Of a DNA stretch of 64,000 bases, positions 36,106 through 45,782 are shown one piece after another; position 1 is the first letter of the stretch, and the number at the start of each line of letters is the position of its first letter. Origin of the DNA: Microcoleus sp. FACHB-68. GTDB lineage: Bacteria; Cyanobacteriota; Cyanobacteriia; Cyanobacteriales; Oscillatoriaceae. The stretch is taken from contig NZ_JACJOT010000013.1 of the NCBI RefSeq assembly GCF_014695715.1, forward strand, positions 62,001 through 126,000, written 5' to 3'. Below the pieces are notes generated by a model. It was not told the origin of the DNA. It saw only the letters and a program-made list of their open reading frames with translations, and searched no databases. Position numbers and translations under genes: made by a program.

Positions 36106-36469
36106 TGTGAGATTAGACAACCTTATTAGGTTAACACAAGTCGGTTGCTTGTGAATGGAAAGTCTCGCTGAATAACAATACATGAGGTAATTCCCAAGCC
36201 GGTTATGACTGGCCTCTTAAAGATTCAATGATCTTATATTAAACTTTTGAAAAAAGTTTTTAAGAGGAGATAAAACCACAGATGATAGCGCAGCGGGCCG
36301 TTAAGCGTAGCGGGCCGTAGGCATAAGCATACACAGATAAACACAGATGATAGCGCAGTGTGCTGCCGGTATAAACAAAGGATATTTTCAATACGAGTCT
36401 GAGCTATTAAAATAGTTACTGTCGTAGCGCAATATTTATCTTAATTTCATCAAATTAAAAAATATTAAC
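36106..36469. other. Spacer upstream of rpsB with dispersed repeat fragments
   Basis: About 364 bases. CACAGATGATAGCGCAG occurs twice (near 36277 and 36343), and AGCGGGCCGTTAAGCGTAGCGGGCCGTAGG is an internal duplication. The CACAGATAAACACAGATGA phrase belongs to the same repeat type as the 2337 hairpin. No gene seen. Confidence 0.65.
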
Positions 36470-37405
36470 TTATTGTTTGTGCTGGGCTTCTGCATAAGCG
36501 GCATAAACTCCTTTTACGTTGTACCAGTTGAGAAAAATTCGGGCAATTTCTAAAGCAAGCTGGGGTTTCCCTTGGTCAATTAACCATTGCAAAAACGCCG
36601 CCATTGTGCGTTCGTTGAGGGTGCCGCCGAGAGAAAGAATTCCCCAAAGCAGCCGATGCAACCCCGTCATTTGAATCATCATTCGTACTTCCCAGGTGGG
36701 ATGTTTCTGATAAAACAAAACACCCATACGACCCCGTTGAATTTCTTTATCAATTAAGTTAGGAAGCTGGGATAAAGAGAAGGGTGGATGCCAGTGATAG
36801 CCCACAGCATCAGGACATTTAATGAGTTTTAATCCTAGTTGTTTGAGTCTGACACCGAGTTCTAAATCTTCCCATCCGTAGAGTTGAAAGCGGGTATCAA
36901 ATAAGCCGGCTTTCTCTAACCATTGACGGGAGATGGCGACATTGCCGGTGGCAAAATAGGCGGCTGAAAAATCGGTGAGTTTGTAAGGTTCAGAGGTGGG
37001 GTTATCAAAGTTGCAAGTATTGATAACGCGTCCGTAGGTAAAGACGCGATCAAATTCCTGAGTTCCCTGAACGAGTGCGTCTGCGTGTGCTTGCAGGAAA
37101 GTTTCAGTAACAACTAAATCGCTATCAATAAAAATAATTGTGTCACCGGCAGCCTTTTCCACCCCCAAATTCCTCGCAGCAGCCGGCCCTTGGTGGTTTT
37201 GAGAAAAGGTGCGAACGTGGGGAAACTCATCTGAGTGTTCCGCCAACCATTCTAAGGTGCGATCGCTTGAACCATCATCGACCACCACAACTTCATAGCC
37301 GGCGACAGCGCTATTACGAATAAGCTGCTGACATTCCAAAGCTTTTAGGCACTTTTCTAGAATAGGCCGGCGATTATAAGTGGGAATAACAACGCTGAAA
37401 AACAC
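36470..37405 (-). CDS. Family 2 glycosyltransferase
   Basis: 311 residues from GTG 37405 (MFFSVVIPTYNRRPILEKCL). GT-A fold motifs: VVVDDGSSDRTLEW, the metal-binding IFIDSDLVV (DxD), and WEDLELGVRLKQLG near residue 180 (the ED acceptor motif). No membrane helices, so it acts at the cytoplasmic face on a lipid-linked or nucleotide-sugar substrate. Sugar and acceptor are unknown. It lies 26 bases downstream of the regulator at 37432-39909 on the same strand and may be co-transcribed with it. Confidence 0.92.
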   Translation of the reverse strand: MFFSVVIPTYNRRPILEKCLKALECQQLIRNSAVAGYEVVVVDDGSSDRTLEWLAEHSDEFPHVRTFSQNHQGPAAARNLGVEKAAGDTIIFIDSDLVVTETFLQAHADALVQGTQEFDRVFTYGRVINTCNFDNPTSEPYKLTDFSAAYFATGNVAISRQWLEKAGLFDTRFQLYGWEDLELGVRLKQLGLKLIKCPDAVGYHWHPPFSLSQLPNLIDKEIQRGRMGVLFYQKHPTWEVRMMIQMTGLHRLLWGILSLGGTLNERTMAAFLQWLIDQGKPQLALEIARIFLNWYNVKGVYAAYAEAQHKQ

Positions 37406-37431
37406 GGTGTCTCAGTTATCCTTTGTTTTCT

Positions 37432-39909
37432 TTAGTTGCCAATAGCCGGCATTATACAATTACGACCGGCAGCTTTGGCTTGGTAAAGTGCTTTATCGGC
37501 ACAGCGGTAAAGCAGTTGCAGATCACTACCCTCCAGAGGATATTCCGCCACACCGGCACTGAACGTCACCGCAAACTCACTACCATTTGAGTCAGGAAAC
37601 AACTCCTGCCGCCATAAAGCTAAAAATTCCACCAACCGTGCCACCCCATGTTTTTTCGTCATGCCGTACATTCCCACAATAAACTCTTCGCCGCCCCAAC
37701 GAGCCACAACATCTTCACTGCGGAATGTCCGCAACAGCATTTCTCCCAGCCGGCGCAACACCGTATCGCCGGCAGCATGACCGTACGAATCATTAACCTG
37801 CTTAAAATGGTCTAAATCTATGATCGCGAAGCACAGAGGTTGATTGTACCTGTCTCCTAGACGCAATAACTGGTTAAGATCCTGAATTGACTTGCGCCGA
37901 TTTGCCAAGCCGGTCAGCGGATCAGTTTCCGCCATAGTCCGCAGTAGCTGAGTCCGCTCTAAACGGTTGAGGATGCGAGTCACCAGTTCTGGCCCTACCA
38001 CCGGCTTCGTCACATAGTCATCGCCCCCGCAAGCAAACACCTGATGCACCGTGTCAGCATCCGTGTGCGCCGTCAGGAACAGCACCGGCAGACCACTCCA
38101 GCGCGGTTCATTCCGCACCACCTGACACAGTTCAATCCCACTTAACTGAGGCATTTCAACATCTAGAATCAGCAGATCGGGCATACAACTTTCCAGAGTA
38201 TCCCAAAACTGGTGGGGATCTTCTAAAGCCGTCAGTTTAAACCCCCAAGGTTTCAGTAACGTTCGCAGTGCCGCCTGCACATGAGGATCATCATCCACTA
38301 TCATCACTTTCGACTGGTGCGTGTGAAAACGCTGTAGCACATCCACTACAACATCTGTGATTTGAGACGATGAAACCGGCTTTTGCAAAAAAGCACGTCC
38401 GCCCCGGCGGGCCACTTCCAGCCGATCAGCAAATCCATCTCTGCCGGTGATCACCAACACCGGCAGAGATGGCGAACGGTTGGTCAGTTCACTGAGCAGC
38501 TGCAAGCCTTCAGAAGCCGTCTCAGCAGAGGAAAGATCAAGCACCACCACATCAGAATTTTCGCTAGCAATTGCATCTCTGGCAGTCGTCCAGTCTGGAG
38601 CGACTTTTGAGCGCATCCCCAAAGCGCGAACCTCTGTCACCAGTTGTTCAGTCAGTTGTTCGTCGCTTTCAATCACCAACAGCACCGAAGGCTCATTGGA
38701 AGAAGTGGAAGGTAATTGTGCCGGCGCAGGGCTGCGCTCAAGTGGCTTGTGTTCAAGTTCTGCCCGCAGTGCCCTGACTAACTCAAACAGTTGCGGCACT
38801 TGGTCTTGACTCACCGAACCCGAAAAAAACACGTGTTCCAACTTCTGGGCCAGTCTGGAGCCTTCTGGAAAACCATAGGTGCCTAACGATCCGCTCAGTT
38901 TGTGGGCTGCGTGTCCAGCGTCTTTGAGCAATTCATCACTCAGCCGGCCTTTTTCCAGCGCAACGATTGCATCCTCTATAACATTTACGCGGTTTTTGAT
39001 TGGGCCTTTGAATTGTTCCCACAGCCGGTTGACAGCCGCTTGCGTTTGCTGCTGGGTTGCTGAGGGGACACTTGGAGCCGGCGCGGTGTTGAGTGTTAAG
39101 GGTTTCGCAGCCGGCCCAAGGGTTGTAGCCGTGCCGCGCGTTCGCCCTGAGTGCCGGTTTGAAGCCTCAGAAGCGATTGAATGGGAGACTTTTAACGGTT
39201 CATTCAACCCCCCTGAATCTTCACTACGCGCAGTATTGAGGGGCTTGAGGCGATAACCCAAACCATAAACCGTCTCGATCAAATCAGTGGGAGCACCGGC
39301 TCCTTTAAGCTTCTGCCGCAAACCTTTAATATGTGCTCTGACTGTTTCCTCTGCCGGTGGTTCTTCAAACGACCACAACTGTTCTAAAATAGCACTGCGA
39401 CTAAAAACGCGCGTGCTGTTTCGCAGAAACAGTTCTAACAGTCCGTACTCCTTCGGTGTCAGATGCAAGACTTGCTCTTCATATTTGACCTCACAAGTGC
39501 TGGGATCAAGGTGCAGTGAACCCCACTCCAGTACCAGGGGCAACGGAGAACTTCCCCGGCGTAGTAATGCTCGAATACGAGCGACCAATTCTTGAGGGTC
39601 GAAAGGCTTGACAACGTAGTCATCAGCGCCGGCATCAAATCCCATGACCTTATCATCACTGGTATGCTTCGCCGTTAGCAGCAGAATCGGCATACTCATC
39701 TTTGCAGCTCGTAAACGCCGGCAGAGACTGATCCCATCAAGATTAGGCAGCATCACATCTAGCAAGACCAAGTCATAAGTAAACGTTTCTGCTAAAGCCC
39801 AACCTGTTTGGCCATCTGGGGCCACATCAACCGTGTGATGTTGTTCTGTGAGGACTGCCTGCAGCACTAGCGCGAGGTGTTCATCATCCTCTACGAGTAA
39901 AATTTTCAT
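37432..39909 (-). CDS. Multidomain response regulator: REC-wHTH-HPt-REC-REC-GGEEF diguanylate cyclase
   Basis: 825 residues. Order: receiver 1 (D51, K101), OmpR-type winged helix (about 125-222, ending ETVYGLGYRLKP), a disordered linker, HPt (H336 in HAAHKLSGSLGTYG), receiver 2 (D458, K510), receiver 3 (D583), and a GGDEF domain with GGEEF at 739-743 and an RxxD inhibitory site (RSED) just before it. The cyclase should make c-di-GMP and be product-inhibited. A DNA-binding output and a second-messenger output in one chain with an internal HPt is unusual. All phospho-acceptors and catalytic residues look intact. The partner kinase is not adjacent. Confidence 0.95.
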   Translation of the reverse strand: MKILLVEDDEHLALVLQAVLTEQHHTVDVAPDGQTGWALAETFTYDLVLLDVMLPNLDGISLCRRLRAAKMSMPILLLTAKHTSDDKVMGFDAGADDYVVKPFDPQELVARIRALLRRGSSPLPLVLEWGSLHLDPSTCEVKYEEQVLHLTPKEYGLLELFLRNSTRVFSRSAILEQLWSFEEPPAEETVRAHIKGLRQKLKGAGAPTDLIETVYGLGYRLKPLNTARSEDSGGLNEPLKVSHSIASEASNRHSGRTRGTATTLGPAAKPLTLNTAPAPSVPSATQQQTQAAVNRLWEQFKGPIKNRVNVIEDAIVALEKGRLSDELLKDAGHAAHKLSGSLGTYGFPEGSRLAQKLEHVFFSGSVSQDQVPQLFELVRALRAELEHKPLERSPAPAQLPSTSSNEPSVLLVIESDEQLTEQLVTEVRALGMRSKVAPDWTTARDAIASENSDVVVLDLSSAETASEGLQLLSELTNRSPSLPVLVITGRDGFADRLEVARRGGRAFLQKPVSSSQITDVVVDVLQRFHTHQSKVMIVDDDPHVQAALRTLLKPWGFKLTALEDPHQFWDTLESCMPDLLILDVEMPQLSGIELCQVVRNEPRWSGLPVLFLTAHTDADTVHQVFACGGDDYVTKPVVGPELVTRILNRLERTQLLRTMAETDPLTGLANRRKSIQDLNQLLRLGDRYNQPLCFAIIDLDHFKQVNDSYGHAAGDTVLRRLGEMLLRTFRSEDVVARWGGEEFIVGMYGMTKKHGVARLVEFLALWRQELFPDSNGSEFAVTFSAGVAEYPLEGSDLQLLYRCADKALYQAKAAGRNCIMPAIGN

Positions 39910-40110
39910 CGTGGGAAGACCGCCTAAAATCTTGAGAGTGGTTTGTCTCCCAGCCGAGCCAGTTCAGGCTGCGTGCAGCAAGGATCGCTCTTAGCCCATC
40001 TTAACTCTGCTTTCGGGGTGGCGCGGCAGCCATGCACACAAATCGAAAATAATTGTTAAACAATTTGGGAAGCCTCACCAGCTTGGGTAAGACACTGCCG
40101 GCTTACTTAG

Positions 40111-40404
40111 TTAGGGTTCCCCATCTGGTGGCGAGGGCATCGCTTGAGATTGAGCGGCTTTTTTTTGTTTGATAAACTCTTGGAGGGCAAAGCGGCGATT
40201 GGTCATAAAGCGGTTCCAGAAACCAGGAAATAAGGTATCCATCGTTTTAGCAATTGACCAGACTTCGATAGCCATCATGTTATAGAACAACCGATCTGAG
40301 CTTTTAAGCGCTTCGATCCACTGTTCAAAATTCAAGACCGAACTCGATTCAGGCTCGTCTGCTAAAGGTGGGGGTTCTGGTTCATCCAATTTGGATTGGG
40401 GCAT
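40111..40404 (-). CDS. Small hypothetical protein
   Basis: 97 residues from ATG 40404 (MPQSKLDEPEPPPLADEPES). The frame is open to 40443, but those codons lie in a repeat-like palindrome (GCGTAGCGTATGCTCTTAGCATACCGC) and are unlikely to be coding. A Pro/Glu-rich start precedes a helical part (FEQWIEALKSSDRLFYNMMAIEVWSIAKTMD). No recognised family. It stands alone. Confidence 0.6.
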   Translation of the reverse strand: MPQSKLDEPEPPPLADEPESSSVLNFEQWIEALKSSDRLFYNMMAIEVWSIAKTMDTLFPGFWNRFMTNRRFALQEFIKQKKAAQSQAMPSPPDGEP

Positions 40405-40572
40405 CGCGGTCGCGTAGCGTATGCTCTTAGCATACCGCCTCAAGGTTGAGACAATTGTATAAAAGCGCTTTTTGAAACGCTCAGGTTAAGCATTCCCGGC
40501 TGATCCCCAGCCGTCAGAGGTCAGTCGTTTGTGGCGCAAAAGGTAACTGACATCTGGGGGCTAACAGCGGTA

Positions 40573-40653
40573 CGGGCGGGTGCGAGAAGTGCGGGCAAGC
40601 AACCCTTCGCCCCTACTTAGCAGACAATCAGTCGGTCAACGCGCACCCGCCCG
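40573..40653. repeat. Inverted repeat with 12-bp arms upstream of the DUF3352 gene
   Basis: CGGGCGGGTGCG (40573-40584) and CGCACCCGCCCG (40642-40653), 57 bases apart. The CAACTGACAACTGACAAAG phrase that follows (about 40657) recurs in variant form near 25966 and 45830. Looks like a small repeat element. Confidence 0.7.
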
Positions 40654-40690
40654 CCACACAACTGACAACTGACAAAGCACATATCTCAAC

Positions 40691-42409
40691 ATGAAGCAAC
40701 GCTCATTTTTTTCTGTCTTGGCAGCTTTTGTACTGGTGCTGCTGCTAATCAGTGCCGGCGGTTTTTACGGGTTGATTAGCAACAGCCCATTGGCTCTTTT
40801 TCGCGGGGGGGCAACTGCACCGGCTGCCGCGATGTTTGTGCCTTCCCAGGCACCTGTCATGGTATCTTTGCTGGTCAATCCAGAACAGCTTGATGCCTTT
40901 GGGCAATTGGCCGCACCGCCGGCACAACGTAGGCAAACGCGTGCTGAACTCGCCCAGTTCAAAGATAGTTTACTTGCCAACACGGGCTTAACCTACGATC
41001 GAGATGTCCAACCCTGGCTGGGAGATGAAATCACCCTGGCTGTTACCACGATTGATATTGATCGCAATCCCCAAAATGGCTCTGCGCCGGGATATCTCCT
41101 AGCGCTTGCCACGAACGATCCAGAACGCAGCCGGGAATTTTTACAGCTGTTTTGGGGTTCTAAAGCGAACGCCGGCACTGATTTAGTCTTTGAACCTTAT
41201 GAAGGCACGACGCTGATTTACAATAATCGCGCCAAGTCTGAACAAGGCGGCATTGGTGCGGTTGCGAGTGCAGTGGTGGGTGATCAATTTGTCTTGTTTG
41301 CCAACCATCCGAAGGTGCTGCGCGATGCGATTAATAACGTCCAGGCACCGGATTTAAATCTGAAAAGTTCCAGTTCCTACCGGCAGGCTTTAGATCGTCT
41401 CACCCAGCCTCGAATTGGCTTGACGTTCTTTAATTTGCCCCAACTGGCTGCGTTAAAAAGCCCTGAACTGGCGGTGCTCGGTTCTGAGTCTGACAGCGTA
41501 CCGGCTTCAAATGAGACGGTGGCCATTGCTCTGGGATTGAACCGGCAAGGTTTACTGGCACAGGCTGCTTTACTGCTCAAAGATCCGCAGCAGATACCGG
41601 CAGCGCCTGCTTTGGAAAAGCCGGTTGAGGCATTGCGTTATATTCCGGCATCCGTGGGGGCACTCGCTGCCGGCAGCGATCTGCGCCAACTCTGGACTCA
41701 GATTTCTGAAGGTTTATCGAGTGATGATCCCCTGCTGGATTTAATTGAGCGACCGTTGAGCCTGCTGGGCAATCGCTGGGGCATTGATTTGCCGCAGGAT
41801 ATTTTCAGCTGGGTACAAGGCGAATACGCTTTGGCGCTGTTGCCCCGATCCCCGGATGCTGCCAATCGTAATTCTCAGGGTGATTGGATTTTTGTGGCAG
41901 AAAAATCGGCTGACGCTTCCCCAAGCATTGAGCATCTAGATGACATTGCAAAGCAGCAAGGATTTAGCATTGGCTCTGTGATGCTGGAGAATCAACCGAT
42001 TTCTGCTTGGACTAAACTGAGCACTGCCTCATCTGATGCCTCGAATGCCGGCCCTCTGACACTGAAAGCCCAAGTGCGAGGCGTACACGCCTCGGTGGGT
42101 AAATATGAAATTTTTGCCTCCAACCTTGAGGCGATGGATGAAGCCCTCAAAGCTGCTCAGGGCGGTTCTTTACTCACCAGTTCCACCTTCCAGCAAGGAA
42201 TTGCGCCGCTACCCCAACCGAATTACGGGTATGTCTATCTTGACTGGCCGGCCTCTCGGATCATTGTCGAGCGGCAATTACCCCTGCTCAGGCTGGTGGA
42301 ATTAGCAGCGAGACCTGTGTTTCAGCATTTGCGCTCACTCAGTGTTAGCAGTACAGGTGGCGAAGCCGGTGTTCGCCTGGGTGATGTGTTTATCAAGCTG
42401 GGAGGCTGA
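40691..42409 (+). CDS. DUF3352 protein, membrane-anchored
   Basis: 572 residues. Residues about 8-30 form an N-terminal signal or anchor; the rest follows the DUF3352 pattern (FVPSQAPVMVSLLVNPEQL, WLGDEITLAVTTIDID, GYLLALATNDPERSREFLQLFW). Function unknown. The large domain is probably periplasmic. A clear hairpin terminator follows. Single gene, and the next gene downstream has its own long leader. Confidence 0.88.
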   Translation: MKQRSFFSVLAAFVLVLLLISAGGFYGLISNSPLALFRGGATAPAAAMFVPSQAPVMVSLLVNPEQLDAFGQLAAPPAQRRQTRAELAQFKDSLLANTGLTYDRDVQPWLGDEITLAVTTIDIDRNPQNGSAPGYLLALATNDPERSREFLQLFWGSKANAGTDLVFEPYEGTTLIYNNRAKSEQGGIGAVASAVVGDQFVLFANHPKVLRDAINNVQAPDLNLKSSSSYRQALDRLTQPRIGLTFFNLPQLAALKSPELAVLGSESDSVPASNETVAIALGLNRQGLLAQAALLLKDPQQIPAAPALEKPVEALRYIPASVGALAAGSDLRQLWTQISEGLSSDDPLLDLIERPLSLLGNRWGIDLPQDIFSWVQGEYALALLPRSPDAANRNSQGDWIFVAEKSADASPSIEHLDDIAKQQGFSIGSVMLENQPISAWTKLSTASSDASNAGPLTLKAQVRGVHASVGKYEIFASNLEAMDEALKAAQGGSLLTSSTFQQGIAPLPQPNYGYVYLDWPASRIIVERQLPLLRLVELAARPVFQHLRSLSVSSTGGEAGVRLGDVFIKLGG

Positions 42410-42494
42410 AGTTATTATCCTCGCGTCCGGGCGTGAGAAATGCTAAATCTTTGCTTAAAAGCGGGTTAAGCAGCAAATAATGGCTGCGCCTGAC

Positions 42495-42533
42495 GGGTTT
42501 TGAAGTGAATTTGACTTCAAAGCCCTTTTTTTC
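42495..42533 (+). terminator. Terminator of the DUF3352 gene
   Basis: GGGTTTTGAAGT and ACTTCAAAGCCC pair (one mismatch-like T/G) around GAATTTG, followed by TTTTTTT. Confidence 0.8.
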
Positions 42534-42666
42534 TGTTTTTTACCGGCTTTCCTTAAATTTTTGCTGCCGGCTCGATCTTCACTTTTTATTTACGATTGTC
42601 TGAACCGGCTGTGAACTCTCACTTTGCGCTGTAGCGAGAAAGTTAGCAATCTTGAATCGGGGTCTT

Positions 42667-42684
42667 TTAAGTATTATTACTTAA
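42667..42684. promoter_or_regulatory. Palindrome in the terminal oxidase promoter region
   Basis: TTAAGTA-TTAT-TACTTAA, perfect 7-bp arms, about 110 bases before the oxidase start. It could be an operator or simply an AT-rich inverted repeat. Confidence 0.4.
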
Positions 42685-42792
42685 GCACATTTTTTAAATA
42701 GCTGACTAGGATCAATACAGGAGAGGAAAAAAAAAGCAATACTCTCTCGGCTGAAATTTCAGCGAATCGCCCTACTCCTTTGGGAGAATTTT

Positions 42793-43500
42793 ATGATTCG
42801 ACTCTTAGTTGGTGTCTTGGTATTTGTCATCAACGTTCTCTACCGTAACCGGCCTTATCCGCGTTTTTACGTGCTGGAAACAGTCGCACGAGTTCCCTAC
42901 TTTGCTTATATGTCGGTTCTCCACCTTTACGAAAGCCTGGGTTGGTGGCGCAAAGCCGACTGGCTGAAGGTGCATTTTGCCGAATCTTGGAATGAACTTC
43001 ACCACCTTTTGATCATGGAATCTTTGGGGGGTAACAGCCGATGGACAGATCGGCTTCTGGCTGGGAGTGCGGCGCTTGTTTACTACTGGGTCGTTGTCGC
43101 GCTTTATATCGTGAGTCCTCGTGCTGCCTATCACTTCATGGAGCTTGTAGAAGGGCACGCTTATCACACTTATGATGAATTCTTGAAAACAAACGAGGCG
43201 ACGCTGAAAGCTCAACCGGCACCGCAGGTAGCTGTCGGTTACTACCGCGACGGCGATCTGTATATGTTTGATGAGTTTCAAAGCTGTAGTGTTGCCCAGT
43301 CACGGCGTCCCAAAGTCGATAACCTTTATGATGTGTTCGTTAACATCCGCGATGATGAAGCAGAACACGTTAAAACAATGGTGGCTTGCCAGCATCCAGA
43401 GGCTCATAAGACGTTCCACAGCCCTCACTCATTGGTTTCCAGCCGTGCAGAGGTTGTGCTGCCGCCCGTTGAGGAGAATATAACTGAACTGGTAAGGTGA
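42793..43500 (+). CDS. ptox: Plastoquinol terminal oxidase (alternative-oxidase family)
   Basis: 235 residues. A di-iron quinol oxidase that passes electrons from plastoquinol to oxygen without pumping protons, a safety valve for photosynthetic electron transport. All iron-ligand motifs are seen: LETVAR (E29), NELHH (E68, H71), LVEGHA (E120) and RDDEAEH (E189, H192). The gene is sporadic among cyanobacteria (family knowledge). GGGAG lies before ATG 42793. It has a 380-base upstream region with a palindrome and its own terminator, so it is monocistronic. Confidence 0.95.
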   Translation: MIRLLVGVLVFVINVLYRNRPYPRFYVLETVARVPYFAYMSVLHLYESLGWWRKADWLKVHFAESWNELHHLLIMESLGGNSRWTDRLLAGSAALVYYWVVVALYIVSPRAAYHFMELVEGHAYHTYDEFLKTNEATLKAQPAPQVAVGYYRDGDLYMFDEFQSCSVAQSRRPKVDNLYDVFVNIRDDEAEHVKTMVACQHPEAHKTFHSPHSLVSSRAEVVLPPVEENITELVR

Positions 43501-43931
43501 GAAAAATAAATTTTGCAGCGTGAATAGCAGAAAACTCTGGATTTTCAGGCTTTAGAAGTCATTGAAGAATGAAGGGTGAAGAGATAATCTTTTCACCCTT
43601 TGTTATTTTTTAAGATGGTAATTTTAAATAAGTTGGAAGATTTCTCGCGGGCAAGATGCCCGCACTACTTCAGGGCGATGATCATTAACCCCTCAGAGAG
43701 GATTGTTATATTAAGAGAAAAGTCTAACTGCTCATTTTTAACTTTTCATCTTTCATTCCAAATCCTTATCCAGGAATTCCTTTTCCGCTCGTGTTAAGTA
43801 ATGCGTTCTTATTGCACCTTTTGCGCTTCACAGAGACTGATTAGAATAGGGGGTAGTCACAGGGGCACCACCCCTACAGAAATCAGGATTGAGCATCACT
43901 CTTCTACCGGCACCTAGCCACGCTTCACCCT
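43501..43931. other. Repeat-bearing spacer between ptox and PBP2
   Basis: 431 bases. It holds the ptox terminator (43571-43612), a hairpin repeat GCGGGCAAGATGCCCGC (43647-43663), and a GGGGTAGTCACAGGGGCACC type repeat near 43850. Both repeat phrases are of types common in cyanobacterial spacers. No gene seen. Confidence 0.7.
43571..43612 (+). terminator. Terminator of ptox
   Basis: AAGGGTGAA (43572-43580) pairs with TTCACCCTT (43592-43600), with TTATTTTTT following. Confidence 0.8.
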
Positions 43932-45782
43932 TCACTTTTTAAAGTAAGTTTTGAAGATTTCGTGAGCGATGGGGGCAGCCGCAACTCCACCGTAGCCACC
44001 ATTTTCCACGACTATAGCAATCGCAATTTCTGGATTCTCTGCCGGCCCAAAGGCAACATAATTAGCGTTGTCTTCCTGTCCGGGGACTTCAGCAGTGCCG
44101 GTTTTACCGCCGGTGAGGGGAATTGAACCATCATTGAGTTGCTGGCCGGTGCCTTTTTGGACAACTGCAATTAGTCCTTTGCGAATGGCATCAATGGTTT
44201 CAGGTTTGAGGCCGCTCGGTTCGGGTTTGGTCACCGGCGTGTTGGTTTGAGAAGCCAGCAGATGGGGTTTGACGCGCTTGCCACCGTTGGCAATTGTCGC
44301 CACCATCACAGCCATTTCTAAGGGTGTCGTCAGAACCAACCCCTGGCCAATGGACATACTGACTGTATCACCGGCATACCAAGGTTCACCATAAAGCTGC
44401 TCTTTCTCTGCCGGCGTCGGTAGAGAACCGTGATTACCGCCTTCAAGTCCTAAAAGGTTCAAATCGGTTGTCTCACCGATCCCCAGCCGTTTTCCCCATT
44501 TCGCAATCTCTTCTGGGCCGGCTTCTATGCCAAGTTGATAGAAAAAGGTGTTGCTGCTGTATGCAAAGGCGTCTTCAAACCCAATCACGCCAAAACCGCC
44601 CCCATGTTCGTGGAACGAGATGCCACCAATGGTTATAGAATCGGCAGTCGCCACGTATGAGTCGGGTGCGAACTTGCCTGACTCCATAGCGGCGGCAGCG
44701 GTGACGATTTTAAAGGTGCTGCCGGGAGGGTAGCCTTGAAGTGCTCGATTTAGGAAGGGATTGTCTTTATTTTGCAGTTCATCCCATTCAGCGGCGCTGA
44801 CCTGACGGGTGAACAGGTTGGGATCAAAGCTTGGCCCACTTGCCATTGCTAAAACAGCGCCGGTTTTAACATCCAATACAACGACCGCGCCTCGACGTTG
44901 GGCGAGGGCTTTTTCAGCGGTTTTCTGGAGTTCCAGGTCTAGGGTTAATTGTAGCGGCTCTCCTGCGACGGGATTTTCCACGCCGGTTTCGCGCAATTCT
45001 TCACCGCTAGCATCCACCTCGATTAGACGGCTGCCCCAAACTCCACCTAGCTTAGAGTTGGCCATGCGTTCGATTCCCATTTTGCCGACGAGCATCCCCA
45101 TCGGGTACTCTGGGTTGGCTTCCAAGTCTTCTTCGCTGGCTTCCCCGATGTATCCGAGGACATGGCCGGCTAACTCAATGGTGGGATAGTAACGGCTAGA
45201 TTCAGGACGAATCTCGACCCCCCGAAATTCTGTTGCTCGTTCTGCCAGCGCCACGAAAGCATTTTGATTGATATTCGGGCTGATCCGCACCGGCATCGTC
45301 GATTTAAAACCGGCTTTCTGTAATTTTGCCAGGATCTGCTCGGCAGGAATATTCAGCAGAGGACTCAGCTGTTGCGCTGTCTGAGTCCATTGGGTTGCTA
45401 GTTGTTCCTTGGGCCACAAGTACACGGCGCGAGATAGCCGGTTTGCTGCTAACAGTTTGCCTTTTCGGTCGAGTATATTGCCGCGTTCAGAGCGGATCGG
45501 GACTAGCCGAATGCGGTTGCCTTCGGCTTTTTGCCGGTTCTGTTGGCCTTGTACAAGTTGCAGATGCGCCAGACGAACAACGTAGCCGCCCATCAGGAAA
45601 CTTACGAGCAGCATCATTATAATTCCCTGATGTGTTCGGTGACGCCGGCGCTCTGCTTCTCGCAGCAGGCTCGTGCTAAATCCACGCTCTCCTGTGTCAA
45701 AAAAAAGTCCGCTAGCCATCTTTAGCGCATCCCGGACAGGACTTGTAACACTGCCGGCTTCAATCTGTTGTTTTTGATACAT
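43932..45782 (-). CDS. mrdA: Penicillin-binding protein 2 (transpeptidase)
   Basis: 616 residues. One membrane helix (about 55-75, MMLLVSFLMGGYVV), the dimerisation/pedestal domain (ERGNILDRKGKLLAANR, a class B PBP signature), then the transpeptidase: SxxK in PPGSTFKIVTA, SxN in SSNTFFYQLG, KTG in GGKTGTAEVPG. The domain layout is PBP2, the elongation-specific enzyme, not PBP3. The N-terminal tail before the helix is longer than in E. coli. RodA/MreB genes are not in the window. Start MYQKQQ at 45782; an internal Met at residue 22 is possible. Confidence 0.95.
   Translation of the reverse strand: MYQKQQIEAGSVTSPVRDALKMASGLFFDTGERGFSTSLLREAERRRHRTHQGIIMMLLVSFLMGGYVVRLAHLQLVQGQQNRQKAEGNRIRLVPIRSERGNILDRKGKLLAANRLSRAVYLWPKEQLATQWTQTAQQLSPLLNIPAEQILAKLQKAGFKSTMPVRISPNINQNAFVALAERATEFRGVEIRPESSRYYPTIELAGHVLGYIGEASEEDLEANPEYPMGMLVGKMGIERMANSKLGGVWGSRLIEVDASGEELRETGVENPVAGEPLQLTLDLELQKTAEKALAQRRGAVVVLDVKTGAVLAMASGPSFDPNLFTRQVSAAEWDELQNKDNPFLNRALQGYPPGSTFKIVTAAAAMESGKFAPDSYVATADSITIGGISFHEHGGGFGVIGFEDAFAYSSNTFFYQLGIEAGPEEIAKWGKRLGIGETTDLNLLGLEGGNHGSLPTPAEKEQLYGEPWYAGDTVSMSIGQGLVLTTPLEMAVMVATIANGGKRVKPHLLASQTNTPVTKPEPSGLKPETIDAIRKGLIAVVQKGTGQQLNDGSIPLTGGKTGTAEVPGQEDNANYVAFGPAENPEIAIAIVVENGGYGGVAAAPIAHEIFKTYFKK

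Noticed and set aside
36277-36374. CRISPR-like repeats upstream of the glycosyltransferase
   Set aside because: The duplicated CACAGATGATAGCGCAG has only two copies with dissimilar spacing; it is a dispersed repeat.
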